53,047 nucleotides of DNA from Maricaulis sp. (GTDB lineage Bacteria; Pseudomonadota; Alphaproteobacteria; Caulobacterales; Maricaulaceae), in NCBI GenBank assembly GCA_029251785.1, contig JAQXCQ010000180.1:1-53047 (forward strand), in the 5' to 3' direction. The position numbers were made by a program, and so were the translations under genes. The number at the start of each line of letters is the position of its first letter. The first letter of the stretch is position 1. Positions 44,034-51,917 of the stretch are shown here, in pieces. The notes below the pieces were generated by a model. It was not told the DNA's origin, did not search any database, and was given only the letters and a program-made list of their open reading frames with translations.

Positions 44034-44606
44034 ATGATTACCTTGCTCCTTGCCTCAATGCTTGTCTTGACGACCACTCAGGACGACGCACCCATTCAGC
44101 TCGCACCCGCGACACAATTCCAGACACCGGAAGTGCGTCTCGCCGAACGATTGGACGCACTGGCCGAGGCCGACGCGGTTGCTGCAGTGCAATTGGTCGA
44201 CGAAATTCGGGCCCTGTGGAATAATTCCGGCAGCGACACAACATCCCTGTTGATGGATCGTGGACGCGTGGCCGAAGCGGCGGGCAGTCCTGAGATCGCA
44301 GCGCGTATGTTCGACCATGTTACGGCGCGGTCGCCAGAGTTTGCCGAAGGCTGGCTTGCCGCCGGACGCATTGCCGCCGCCATGGAAGACTGGCCCTACG
44401 CATTGGAAACCCTGAATACGGCACTCACCATCGAGCCGCGCCGGTTCGATGCGTATATGACAATCGGTGCCGTGCTGGAAAGTGCGGGTGAAATTGAAGC
44501 TGCGCTGCGGGCGTATCAGCAAGCATTAGAAATCTATCCGGCATTTGAAGCCGCGCTTATCGCCCAGGCGCGGTTGACCGAAGCCCTCTCTGGACAGGCA
44601 CTCTAA
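44034..44606 (+). CDS. secreted TPR-repeat protein
   Basis: The 190-residue protein has a short hydrophobic N terminus (LLLASMLVLTTTQDD) and, from about residue 80, at least three tetratricopeptide-like units (PEFAEGWLAAGRIAAAMEDW, NTALTIEPRRFDAYMTIGAV, QQALEIYPAFEAALIAQARL). Such repeats bind other proteins. It is probably periplasmic or lipid-free secreted. The alpha/beta hydrolase gene follows six bases later, suggesting one transcript. Confidence 0.78.
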   Translation: MITLLLASMLVLTTTQDDAPIQLAPATQFQTPEVRLAERLDALAEADAVAAVQLVDEIRALWNNSGSDTTSLLMDRGRVAEAAGSPEIAARMFDHVTARSPEFAEGWLAAGRIAAAMEDWPYALETLNTALTIEPRRFDAYMTIGAVLESAGEIEAALRAYQQALEIYPAFEAALIAQARLTEALSGQAL

Positions 44607-44612
44607 AACGCG

Positions 44613-45605
44613 ATGGAGATAGAAATCTCGACCGCGTTGATCGTCGCATCATTGGCTGTCACCGTGTTGGTAGGGCTCCTCGCTGCCATGCTTATCGGTG
44701 CTATGATCACCAAACGGATCGCCCGGCAGTTTCCACCAGGCTCTGAGTGGCTCAGTGTCGGCGGCATCAAACTCCATTTCCGACGCACCGGCATCACCGA
44801 TCAAGACCCGACAAATCCAGTGATACTGGTTTTGCACGGTGCTGCCTCCAACCTTGAAGAACCGTATGCCGCGTTCTCAGATAGTCTCGCAGGTAGCGAC
44901 GTGATCTGGTTGGACCGCCCGGGTTTGGGCTGGAGTGAGCGGCCGGCAGATGGCCGATGGTCACCCCAACGCGAAGCCGCTCTGATTGCACATTTTCTCG
45001 ATGCACTGGGTGTTAAGACCGCCATAGTGATTGGTCATTCCTGGGGCGGAGCGATCGCGATGCGCCTGGCCATCGACCATCCAGACCGCGTGCATGGCCT
45101 GGTTCTTATTGCGCCACCGCTGTGCGCCTGGATCGGCGACCCCGCCTGGTTCAACCCGGCCAGTTTCTGGCCTTTAATCGGACCCTTTATCACCCGGATA
45201 TTCGTGCCCCTCACAGGCGAAAAAGCGTTGGAGAGAGGGGCGATGAGTGCGTTTCATCCCGAAAAAGTACCCGCCAATTATCTGCACGCCAGCTCTCTAC
45301 CGCTCTTGCTGCGGCCTTCAGTCTGGCGGGCCAATGCCGCCGACATGCGCGATGTGAATCGCCATCTCGAGCAGCAGGAAAAATATTATATCGATATCGA
45401 GCAACCAACGGTCATAATCGCCGGGAAGGCCGATACGGTGGTCTGGACCCATCGTCACTCAGGCTTGGTTTCAAAGCACATGAAAAATGCCGAACTTCGA
45501 CTTATTCCGGGTGCCGGTCATAACCCCCACTACCAACACGGTGCAGCGATTGCTCAGGCCGTTATTGATGTCCGCCAGGGCGTCGACACAGTAAGCGCAG
45601 AATGA
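44613..45605 (+). CDS. membrane-anchored alpha/beta hydrolase
   Basis: The 330-residue protein has one N-terminal membrane helix (ALIVASLAVTVLVGLLAAMLIGAM), then an alpha/beta hydrolase fold: ILVLHGAASNLEEPY (oxyanion), IWLDRPGLGWSERP, nucleophile GHSWGGAIAM, an acidic residue in VIIAGKADTVVW and histidine in PGAGHNPHY. It may be an esterase, lipase or haloalkane dehalogenase-like enzyme tethered to the inner membrane. Substrate unknown. Confidence 0.86.
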   Translation: MEIEISTALIVASLAVTVLVGLLAAMLIGAMITKRIARQFPPGSEWLSVGGIKLHFRRTGITDQDPTNPVILVLHGAASNLEEPYAAFSDSLAGSDVIWLDRPGLGWSERPADGRWSPQREAALIAHFLDALGVKTAIVIGHSWGGAIAMRLAIDHPDRVHGLVLIAPPLCAWIGDPAWFNPASFWPLIGPFITRIFVPLTGEKALERGAMSAFHPEKVPANYLHASSLPLLLRPSVWRANAADMRDVNRHLEQQEKYYIDIEQPTVIIAGKADTVVWTHRHSGLVSKHMKNAELRLIPGAGHNPHYQHGAAIAQAVIDVRQGVDTVSAE

Positions 45606-45709
45606 GGCCAGCTAAACTGTCAAAACAGATGAATTTGGCCGAATGACGCGCTTGAGCTCAGAGCCCGGGAGTCCTAGTCTCCGGCGAGATTTCAATTAAG
45701 GATAATTCC

Positions 45710-45994
45710 ATGGCCTTCACCGACACACTAGATGCCCCGACCGACACCCGCGTAGATTCTATCGGCGGAGCAGCTCGCGAACAGCTAAAGGCTTTTGTCG
45801 CGCGCATCGAACGCCTGGAAGAAGACAAGGCTGGCGTCATGGCTGACATGAAGGAAGTTTACGCCGAAGCAAAGTCGACAGGCTATGACGTGAAAATTCT
45901 CCGCAAAGTCATCGCTCTGCGAAAAATAGAAGCGCACGAGCGTCAGGAAACTGAAGCGCTTCTTGAACTTTATCTCGGTGCTGTCGAGGGCTAG
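45710..45994 (+). CDS. gapR: GapR/DUF2312 nucleoid-associated protein
   Basis: The 94-residue protein is almost entirely the DUF2312 domain: [50 protein letters not shown]. This is GapR in Caulobacter, which binds overtwisted, AT-rich DNA ahead of replication forks and transcription units and helps topoisomerases. AAGGA lies seven bases before the ATG. It stands as the first of three plus-strand genes. Confidence 0.93.
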   Translation: MAFTDTLDAPTDTRVDSIGGAAREQLKAFVARIERLEEDKAGVMADMKEVYAEAKSTGYDVKILRKVIALRKIEAHERQETEALLELYLGAVEG

Positions 45995-46030
45995 CCCCAA
46001 CGCACGGCTCGTTGAATGACTGGAGGCTGA

Positions 46031-46558
46031 GTGGGTCGCAAGGTCGATGACAAAAAAACCCGGAGCGCGCTGCGCAAAATAGCCCGGGCCAAACGTGCGG
46101 CCGAAAACGCCAGCAGCGAAGACGCAAAGCTGTCCGATTGGGAAGGCGACTTCATCGAAAGCGTCGAAGAGCGACTCGAGAAATTCGGATCGGCCTTTAC
46201 CGACCCGGAAAAAGGTCAGCTCGACAACGCCCTCTCAGCGCGCCAGTCCCGCAAGCTCAAGGAAATTGAGAACAAGGCGAAAGGCAAGCCCCGAAAACCT
46301 ATGTCACGCGGCTCAGGATTTGGAGCTGGCAAAGCTGGCCTTAAAAACAAGAACACAAAGTGGGTCTCCCGCGATCGCGACATCAATGCGGATATGCATG
46401 AAGACCAGGCCGCTCCCACCATTAGCCCGTCGCCCAAAACCGAACCGGCACCGCTCCGCAAGGAAGGGGACCAAACAAAATCCGAGACGCCACCGCGACC
46501 GATAAAAGGGTCTGGGTTCAAGCCTCGCATAATCCAGGGCGGCAAACCGTCAAAATAA
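46031..46558 (+). CDS. highly charged, low-complexity protein of unknown function
   Basis: The 175-residue protein starts with GTG, with GGAGG four bases before it. The N-terminal part (1-85) is charged and helical (RSALRKIARAKRAAENAS, SDWEGDFIESVEERLEKFG); the rest is Lys/Pro/Gly-rich and looks disordered, ending GFKPRIIQGGKPSK. There is no signal or membrane segment. Similar tails occur in alphaproteobacterial proteins of unknown role. It is 36 bases after gapR and may be co-transcribed. Confidence 0.75.
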   Translation: MGRKVDDKKTRSALRKIARAKRAAENASSEDAKLSDWEGDFIESVEERLEKFGSAFTDPEKGQLDNALSARQSRKLKEIENKAKGKPRKPMSRGSGFGAGKAGLKNKNTKWVSRDRDINADMHEDQAAPTISPSPKTEPAPLRKEGDQTKSETPPRPIKGSGFKPRIIQGGKPSK

Positions 46559-46662
46559 CCGCCGAACTATCGTTAGTGATTGGTTAGCCACAAATCAAAG
46601 TTTAACGCGCCAGATCCGATCTCGCGCGCTACATGTAGCGGTTCGATATTTGGGACCGACGC

Positions 46663-47085
46663 ATGCAAAACCATTATACCGATCTGGCCGGCCTGGAAGA
46701 TGATATATATGGCTGCCTCGAAGAAGCTCTGGATGAGGGTTTTGAGAAGATGGAAGGCATCGCAGCCTATGCGATGGCTTACTCACTTCTAAGGCGTCTC
46801 GACAATGTTCGCGCAGAGACGATCTATAATCCCCTGACGGAAGATCCGATGACCCGCGATTACGCAACGCGTGCGATCGAAAAAATTCATCCCGTGACCG
46901 AGCGCATTGACAGTATCCGCGCCAAACTAGATCTCCGAAAGGCAGAAAAACCTCCGGAGAAGCTCGCATCCAAGACCGCGCTCAAGGATTTACTCCAAGA
47001 TCTGAAACTACGGACATGCCAGGAAACACCGTTGGCCAATTTCCTCCGCGCTCGACGCCAGGAAGGCCAATCGGAACCCGGTTGA
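46663..47085 (+). CDS. uncharacterised soluble helical protein
   Basis: The 140-residue protein is mostly helical, acidic in the first third (LAGLEDDIYGCLEEALDEGFEKMEG) and basic towards the end (KTALKDLLQDLKLRTCQETPLANFLRARRQ). I do not recognise it. It has no signal peptide. A 104-base gap separates it from the previous gene, so it may have its own promoter. Confidence 0.65.
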   Translation: MQNHYTDLAGLEDDIYGCLEEALDEGFEKMEGIAAYAMAYSLLRRLDNVRAETIYNPLTEDPMTRDYATRAIEKIHPVTERIDSIRAKLDLRKAEKPPEKLASKTALKDLLQDLKLRTCQETPLANFLRARRQEGQSEPG

Positions 47086-47370
47086 CCCCCTCCCCCCACA
47101 ATCATACCTGAACGTGCGCCCTACAGATCTCGCATCGGCGCAACCATCCTGCCAACAGGGGCGACACTGCCCCAGCGCAGTCCCAATTGCGCCGATTGGG
47201 GAGGCTGTCTGGGTGATGCACTTCCCTCTTGTTACCAATCAGCTGTGCCCCCCCGTTTTGGAAGACTAGTCATGCTTCGATTAGGGATCCAGATTTCGTC
47301 GAGTCAGCACCTCACGATCACGTCGTCGAAACTTGACTCGCACGCTCGCAGATTAAACGCGAAACCGCTC
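47086..47370. other. intergenic region without supported gene
   Basis: About 290 bases after the unknown gene contain an inverted repeat CCCAAT/ATTGGG (47182-47187, 47195-47200), a long C run at 47090-47098 and another at 47247-47253, but no convincing ORF, promoter or tRNA. A small RNA cannot be excluded. Confidence 0.35.
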
Positions 47371-47372
47371 AA

Positions 47373-47411
47373 CGAAAAACGGGCCGCTTGCTGTGCGCAA
47401 GCGGCCCGTTT
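47373..47411 (-). terminator. rho-independent terminator of the TacA-like regulator
   Basis: AAACGGGCCGCTTG (47377-47390) pairs perfectly with CAAGCGGCCCGTTT (47398-47411) around a CTGTGCG loop; on the minus strand it is followed by TTTTTCGTT. Confidence 0.93.
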
Positions 47412-47464
47412 CTAGTCTCGAGGAATTTAATACCAACTCCCGTGGCGGGGAGGCAAAATTCCGA

Positions 47465-48928
47465 TCAGCTGGCAGCTCGAACCTGATCAACATCGAGATC
47501 GTACTCACGAACTTTCCGATAGAGCGTGGAGCGCCCAACCCCAAGGCGGCGTGCGACCTCACTCATTCGCCCGGCGTAGTTCTCGATGGCAAATTCGATC
47601 AAATCACGTTCGATATTTTCGAGCGATCGCAAATGACCTTGCTCATCCATGATGTCGACCGGACCGATATCAGCATCAGATTCAGCCCCTGGAATAGCGG
47701 CATAGACATCGCTCATGGCCTCACTTGCGCCGGAAACCTCAACGTCCATGCTGGGTGTCAAACCCGAAATTTGAGGGAAATCCTCGGGCCCTAAAAGGTC
47801 ACCGTCACACAAGATCACCGCGCGGAACACGGAATTCTCCAACTGGCGAACATTGCCTGGCCAGTCGAAGGCGCTCAGCAAGGCGTAGGTCTCCGGAGAG
47901 GCGTCTCTGATAGACTTGCCTTCCTGCGCGTTGAATCGGTTGATGAAATGGCGCACTAGGGCCGGAATATCATCCTTGCGTCCGCGCAATGAGGGAACCT
48001 CAACCGGGAAGACGTTGAGACGATAATAAAGATCTTCGCGGAACCCACCTTCAGCCACTTGCTGGGCCAAATCGCGATTGGTTGCGGAAATAATGCGTAC
48101 ATTGACCTTTACAGGGCGCTTGGAGCCCACTGGGTCAACTTCGCCTTCCTGAAGCGCGCGCAGCAGTTTGACCTGCATTTCCAACGGAAGCTCACCAATC
48201 TCATCAAGAAAGAGCGTACCGCCATCAGCTTCCTGGAACTTGCCGAGATATTTGCCCACTGCACCAGTGAACGATCCCTTTTCGTGACCAAATAAAGTGG
48301 ATTCGACCAAGTTTTGGGGAATAGCTCCGCAATTGACCGTGACAAACGGTTCGCCGGCGCGCTTGGAGGCAGACATGATCGATTGGGCTACCAACTCCTT
48401 ACCCACACCGGATTCACCGGTAATCAGGATCGGGATATCCGATTGCGCCGCCCGCTCACCCAGGCGCACGACCTGTTTCATCGCCGGAGCGCCGGCAATC
48501 ATATCGGCGAAGCCCAGCTTGCCGGCCGCCTTCTTGGTCAGGCGCTTTACCTCACCGCTCAGGCTTTGGACCATAAAGGCATTGCGGATCGACACCGCAA
48601 TGCGTTCGGGACTGGCCGGTTTGACAAAAAAGTCTGAAGCGCCGCCACGCATGGCTGCAACCACAGTTTCAATACCGCCACTGGCGGTCAGCACTATAAC
48701 GGGTAAATCTGGCTGCTTGCCCTTCAGGGCCTCCAGCGTCTCCATACCGTCCATGCCGGGCATCATCAGATCCAGCAGCACGACATCCACACCGGTGGCC
48801 GCCACACGCTCAATCGCTGCCTCGCCGCAATCAACGGTCTCGGCGCGATAGCCCTGCTTCTCAATTACCGCCTGTAACAGGCGGCGTTGCGTCGGATCGT
48901 CATCGACGACCAGAATTGTCTTCACCAT
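47465..48928 (-). CDS. tacA: sigma-54-dependent response regulator, TacA-like
   Basis: The 487-residue regulator has a receiver domain (phospho-acceptor D53, T81, K103), an AAA+ domain with Walker A GESGVGKE (171-178), sigma-54 contact loop GSFTGA (218-223), Walker [10 protein letters not shown] (239-247) and a C-terminal Fis-type HTH (about 440-480; [22 protein letters not shown]). The loop is usually GAFTGA; the central Phe-Thr remains. Length and N terminus ([15 protein letters not shown]) recall Caulobacter TacA, which drives stalk and cell-cycle genes. An in-frame GTG is at 48931; ATG 48928 is chosen. Confidence 0.82.
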   Translation of the reverse strand: MVKTILVVDDDPTQRRLLQAVIEKQGYRAETVDCGEAAIERVAATGVDVVLLDLMMPGMDGMETLEALKGKQPDLPVIVLTASGGIETVVAAMRGGASDFFVKPASPERIAVSIRNAFMVQSLSGEVKRLTKKAAGKLGFADMIAGAPAMKQVVRLGERAAQSDIPILITGESGVGKELVAQSIMSASKRAGEPFVTVNCGAIPQNLVESTLFGHEKGSFTGAVGKYLGKFQEADGGTLFLDEIGELPLEMQVKLLRALQEGEVDPVGSKRPVKVNVRIISATNRDLAQQVAEGGFREDLYYRLNVFPVEVPSLRGRKDDIPALVRHFINRFNAQEGKSIRDASPETYALLSAFDWPGNVRQLENSVFRAVILCDGDLLGPEDFPQISGLTPSMDVEVSGASEAMSDVYAAIPGAESDADIGPVDIMDEQGHLRSLENIERDLIEFAIENYAGRMSEVARRLGVGRSTLYRKVREYDLDVDQVRAAS

Positions 48929-49113
48929 CACCCACGCCTTTTCGGTCGCATTGTTTTCGCCGGGCCTTTGGCCTCACCGCTGTCTCCAACGGGGCGTCTA
49001 TGGGTATCGTTATGGGACACTCTTCTAAATTTGACGTTTAAGCGTCGGCAATATCCGGTTAATCATAAGCAGAAGAACGGCACGCAAAGATGTCGATCTG
49101 GGGGATAATGGGT

Positions 49114-49947
49114 ATGAGCATTATGAGTTCTGTAGCTGAAAAGCCTAGTGTACGCTGGCCGTTCCGTGCGAGTGACAGTTTTTCTGGCGTGCGCGACACC
49201 TACCGCATGCCGCTCATCCACAGCCTTCCGGGTGTGCTGTTTTGGCCAATATTTTTGTTTGTTCTGGCCTATATCGGACAATTAATCGCAGCGTTGATCT
49301 GGCAATCCAGCGGCGGTGACGCCTCCGGCATCAACATTTCGACTGCGATTTTTCTGGGAGCCGCAGGCGGTTATGCCGCGCTCGCTCTCTTTATGTGGAT
49401 TGATTTTCAGCGCCTAGACGCACATCGATATGCCTTCTCCATCTTTCCATTGAAAATTAGCGATTTCGGTGCCGCCTTATTAGTGATGGTTTTCACTTTA
49501 ATGATCGGCAGCCCACTGACACAGCTCGTCTACGAGTCTGCAATGACCAATCCGGAGCTGACCATATCCGGCGGGGTCACCCGTGAAGAAATTAGCAATG
49601 TAGATGATTTCATTCAGGCGGGCGCGACGACCTGGGCGATCATATTGCTAACCGTCATCGCCGCACCCTTAGTGGAGGAAATCCTGTTCCGCGGATGGAT
49701 GTTGCCGATGTTAATGGCGCGAGGCGTGCCGACAATCTTCGCCATCATCATCACCTCGATCGGATTTGCCCTCATTCATATCTCGCAATCGCTCTTTGTC
49801 GTCATCGCGACATTTTTCCTCGCCCTGGCCCTTGGGACGGCCCGAGTTATGACCGGTCGAATTGCCGCCCCTGTTCTGGGTCATATGGCGAATAATGCAT
49901 GGGCGCTATTCGCGGTGCCCGCATTACTCGAAATGCAAGCGGGTTAG
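49114..49947 (+). CDS. CPBP-family intramembrane metalloprotease
   Basis: The protein of about 277 residues has about seven membrane segments and the CPBP (Abi/CAAX protease-like) motifs: EEILFRGWMLPMLM (Glu-Glu and Arg), then FALIHISQS with a histidine and a later HMANNAWALF. Members cleave or process membrane-embedded or prenylated proteins; some serve bacteriocin self-immunity. Four in-frame ATGs lie close together at 49090, 49108, 49114 and 49123; 49114 is preferred because GGGGGAT lies about nine bases upstream. Confidence 0.86.
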   Translation: MSIMSSVAEKPSVRWPFRASDSFSGVRDTYRMPLIHSLPGVLFWPIFLFVLAYIGQLIAALIWQSSGGDASGINISTAIFLGAAGGYAALALFMWIDFQRLDAHRYAFSIFPLKISDFGAALLVMVFTLMIGSPLTQLVYESAMTNPELTISGGVTREEISNVDDFIQAGATTWAIILLTVIAAPLVEEILFRGWMLPMLMARGVPTIFAIIITSIGFALIHISQSLFVVIATFFLALALGTARVMTGRIAAPVLGHMANNAWALFAVPALLEMQAG

Positions 49948-49983
49948 ATTGACGAACTTGGATAACCACATTAGCGCTAGGTT

Positions 49984-50934
49984 ATGAGCAAACAAGCTGT
50001 CGCGCACAAACGCCCCCCCGCACCCCTGAAAGATTTCAAGGGCAAAAAGCCACCAGCCCCTGCCTGGTTCGAGAAGGCGTTGGCCATTCCCCACGATACC
50101 GGCAGTGTCGAGGTGGAAGGCGCCTGCATCCAATGGAAAGCTTGGGGCAAAATCGGACATCCGGGCCTCGTGCTTGTTCATGGCGGCGTCGCACATAAAG
50201 ATTGGTGGGACAGTATCGGTCCCTTTCTCGCCGACACGCGCCGCGTCGTCGCACTGGATCTTTCCGGCATGGGCGATAGCGATCATCGCGATGTCTATGA
50301 GATGAGCGTTTATGCCCAAGAAGTCATGGCAGTGGCCCGCGATGCCGGAGCTTTTGATGGCGGAAAGCCGTTTGTCGTCGGTCATTCCTTTGGCGGATTT
50401 GTCGCTCTGAATGTGGGGATGACCTTCGGCGAAACGCTCAAGGGCGTGGCGGTGTTAGACAGTCCGATACGTCCACCCGAAGAGCAAAGACGCAATACCC
50501 CGCCCAGTCGCGGGGGCAATACATATGCCAGTTTCGACACCGCAATGGAGCGTTTCCGCCTGCTGCCGGAACAGCCCTGTGACAATCTGTTTTTGCTCGA
50601 CCACATAGCGCGAAAGTCCTTGAAACCCGCCACGCGCGTTGATGGTACTGAGGGTTGGTCCTGGAAATTTGATGTCAATTTATGGGTCAAATTACAGTAT
50701 CAAAGGCGCGTTCCCGATGAGATCGCCGCCGCAATCAAATGCAAAATTGCGTTTTTCCGAGGGGCCGATTCGATATTGGTCACGGATGAAGTCTGGAACT
50801 TTATGCGAGAAACATTCGGGCCTGACACATCAATGATTTCAATCCCGCAAGCCCAGCATCACCTCATTCTGGACCAACCAATAGCTGTCGCAGCAGCCCT
50901 GGAAGTGCTCACCGGTCCCGGCTGGGTAGAATAG
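49984..50934 (+). CDS. alpha/beta hydrolase
   Basis: The 316-residue protein starts with a Lys/Pro-rich tail and continues with an alpha/beta hydrolase fold: LVLVHGGVAHKDWW, VALDLSGMGDSDHR, nucleophile GHSFGGFVAL, an acid in FFRGADSILVTDEV and histidine in PQAQHHLILDQP. No signal peptide is present, so it is probably cytoplasmic. It starts 36 bases after the protease gene. Substrate unknown. Confidence 0.86.
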   Translation: MSKQAVAHKRPPAPLKDFKGKKPPAPAWFEKALAIPHDTGSVEVEGACIQWKAWGKIGHPGLVLVHGGVAHKDWWDSIGPFLADTRRVVALDLSGMGDSDHRDVYEMSVYAQEVMAVARDAGAFDGGKPFVVGHSFGGFVALNVGMTFGETLKGVAVLDSPIRPPEEQRRNTPPSRGGNTYASFDTAMERFRLLPEQPCDNLFLLDHIARKSLKPATRVDGTEGWSWKFDVNLWVKLQYQRRVPDEIAAAIKCKIAFFRGADSILVTDEVWNFMRETFGPDTSMISIPQAQHHLILDQPIAVAAALEVLTGPGWVE

Positions 50935-50998
50935 TATGATGCAGACGTGCAAAGACGCTCGCTGACCTTCAGGGTTACCGCATCAATGTCACCGGCCT

Positions 50999-51253
50999 TC
51001 AGGAATCATCACGCACATTCTCAAACTCTTGATCCAAATCGATGGCCATATCATCGGTTTTTTTGTGAGATTCCTGAATAAACCACCCGACAATCAATGA
51101 CAGCACTGCCAAGCCCAACCAGACGCCGCCGATAAGTTTTGCGGTCGGTAAGATAAGATCGATTTCACCAAAATTGAGATAATTCACGCCCACCAATCCG
51201 CCGTAAATTACGAGGGCAACCAAGGCGGTACCAAGAATAAAACGCATTTTCAC
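50999..51253 (-). CDS. small membrane protein of unknown function
   Basis: The 84-residue protein has two membrane segments (FILGTALVALVIYGGLVGV, LIGGVWLGLAVLSLIVGWFI) and a charged, acidic tail (DDMAIDLDQEFENVRDDS). It starts with GTG at 51253 (GGAG five bases upstream); an in-frame ATG lies at 51247. It is convergent with the hydrolase gene, with about 65 bases between. Confidence 0.68.
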   Translation of the reverse strand: MKMRFILGTALVALVIYGGLVGVNYLNFGEIDLILPTAKLIGGVWLGLAVLSLIVGWFIQESHKKTDDMAIDLDQEFENVRDDS

Positions 51254-51463
51254 ATTCGCTCCCCAAAGTGAAGGAGTGCTAGTCTAGAGCATTCATCCTG
51301 CCGCGTCCAAGCTTGCTCGCCTGGCCGGCAACCTCGCCTGTTTCATAAATCCGGGGCCAATTCCCGACTTTGACAGCGCGAACATCTTGGCGAGACCGGC
51401 AACGCATGATATCCGCACTCCGGTAAATTTGATCGAACTAGGTTCAAGACAGGAATACTCATC

Positions 51464-51763
51464 ATGGCGTCAGATCACGTACCCGGCGAAATGGACATTT
51501 CCGCGCAAAAGAGCACTTTTGATGGGGTGATGAACGTCACAGTTTGGAGCTCATTGCTTCTGTTGATGGGAATATTCTACTTCACCCTGGTTTTCGCGAC
51601 CGGTGCTGACTGGCTCTCTGCCCTGCTGGGTGTTTCGGCGCTGACCGCCGCCTTTGGCTTCCTCCTAAATCTGGGCGGTGCCTGGTACATCACAGTCGTC
51701 GGGCTGTTTTTGAGCGGTTTGGTCATCGGTGGCTTGTCAAACCTCGCCGCAAGCATCTGGTAG
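51464..51763 (+). CDS. small membrane protein, aa3-type oxidase subunit IV-like (COX4_pro_2)
   Basis: The 99-residue protein has the signature HVPGEMDISAQKSTFDGVM before the first helix, which matches the bacterial aa3-type cytochrome c oxidase subunit IV family, followed by two or three membrane segments (LLLLMGIFYFTLVFA, LGVSALTAAFGFLL, VVGLFLSGLVIGGL). Homologues often precede pntA in alphaproteobacteria, as here. Its true partner, the oxidase or the transhydrogenase, is unclear. AGGA lies nine bases upstream of ATG. Confidence 0.8.
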   Translation: MASDHVPGEMDISAQKSTFDGVMNVTVWSSLLLLMGIFYFTLVFATGADWLSALLGVSALTAAFGFLLNLGGAWYITVVGLFLSGLVIGGLSNLAASIW

Positions 51764-51917
51764 GTAACACCTCGCTAGATCCGACTGACTAGGCGCAATC
51801 TGGTTAGGTCAGGCTGCATACATTTCGAAATCGAAACGTTTTTTGCGCGGCGGGACTTCCCCTGCCGCGAGAATTCGCGCATCGTGCTCGCTCCAGGAGA
51901 TAGAGCGCCGGGGCGAA

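Noticed and set aside
47090-47345. Candidate structured small RNA
   Set aside because: Only one 6-bp hairpin and C runs are visible; no promoter-terminator pair bounds a transcript on either strand.
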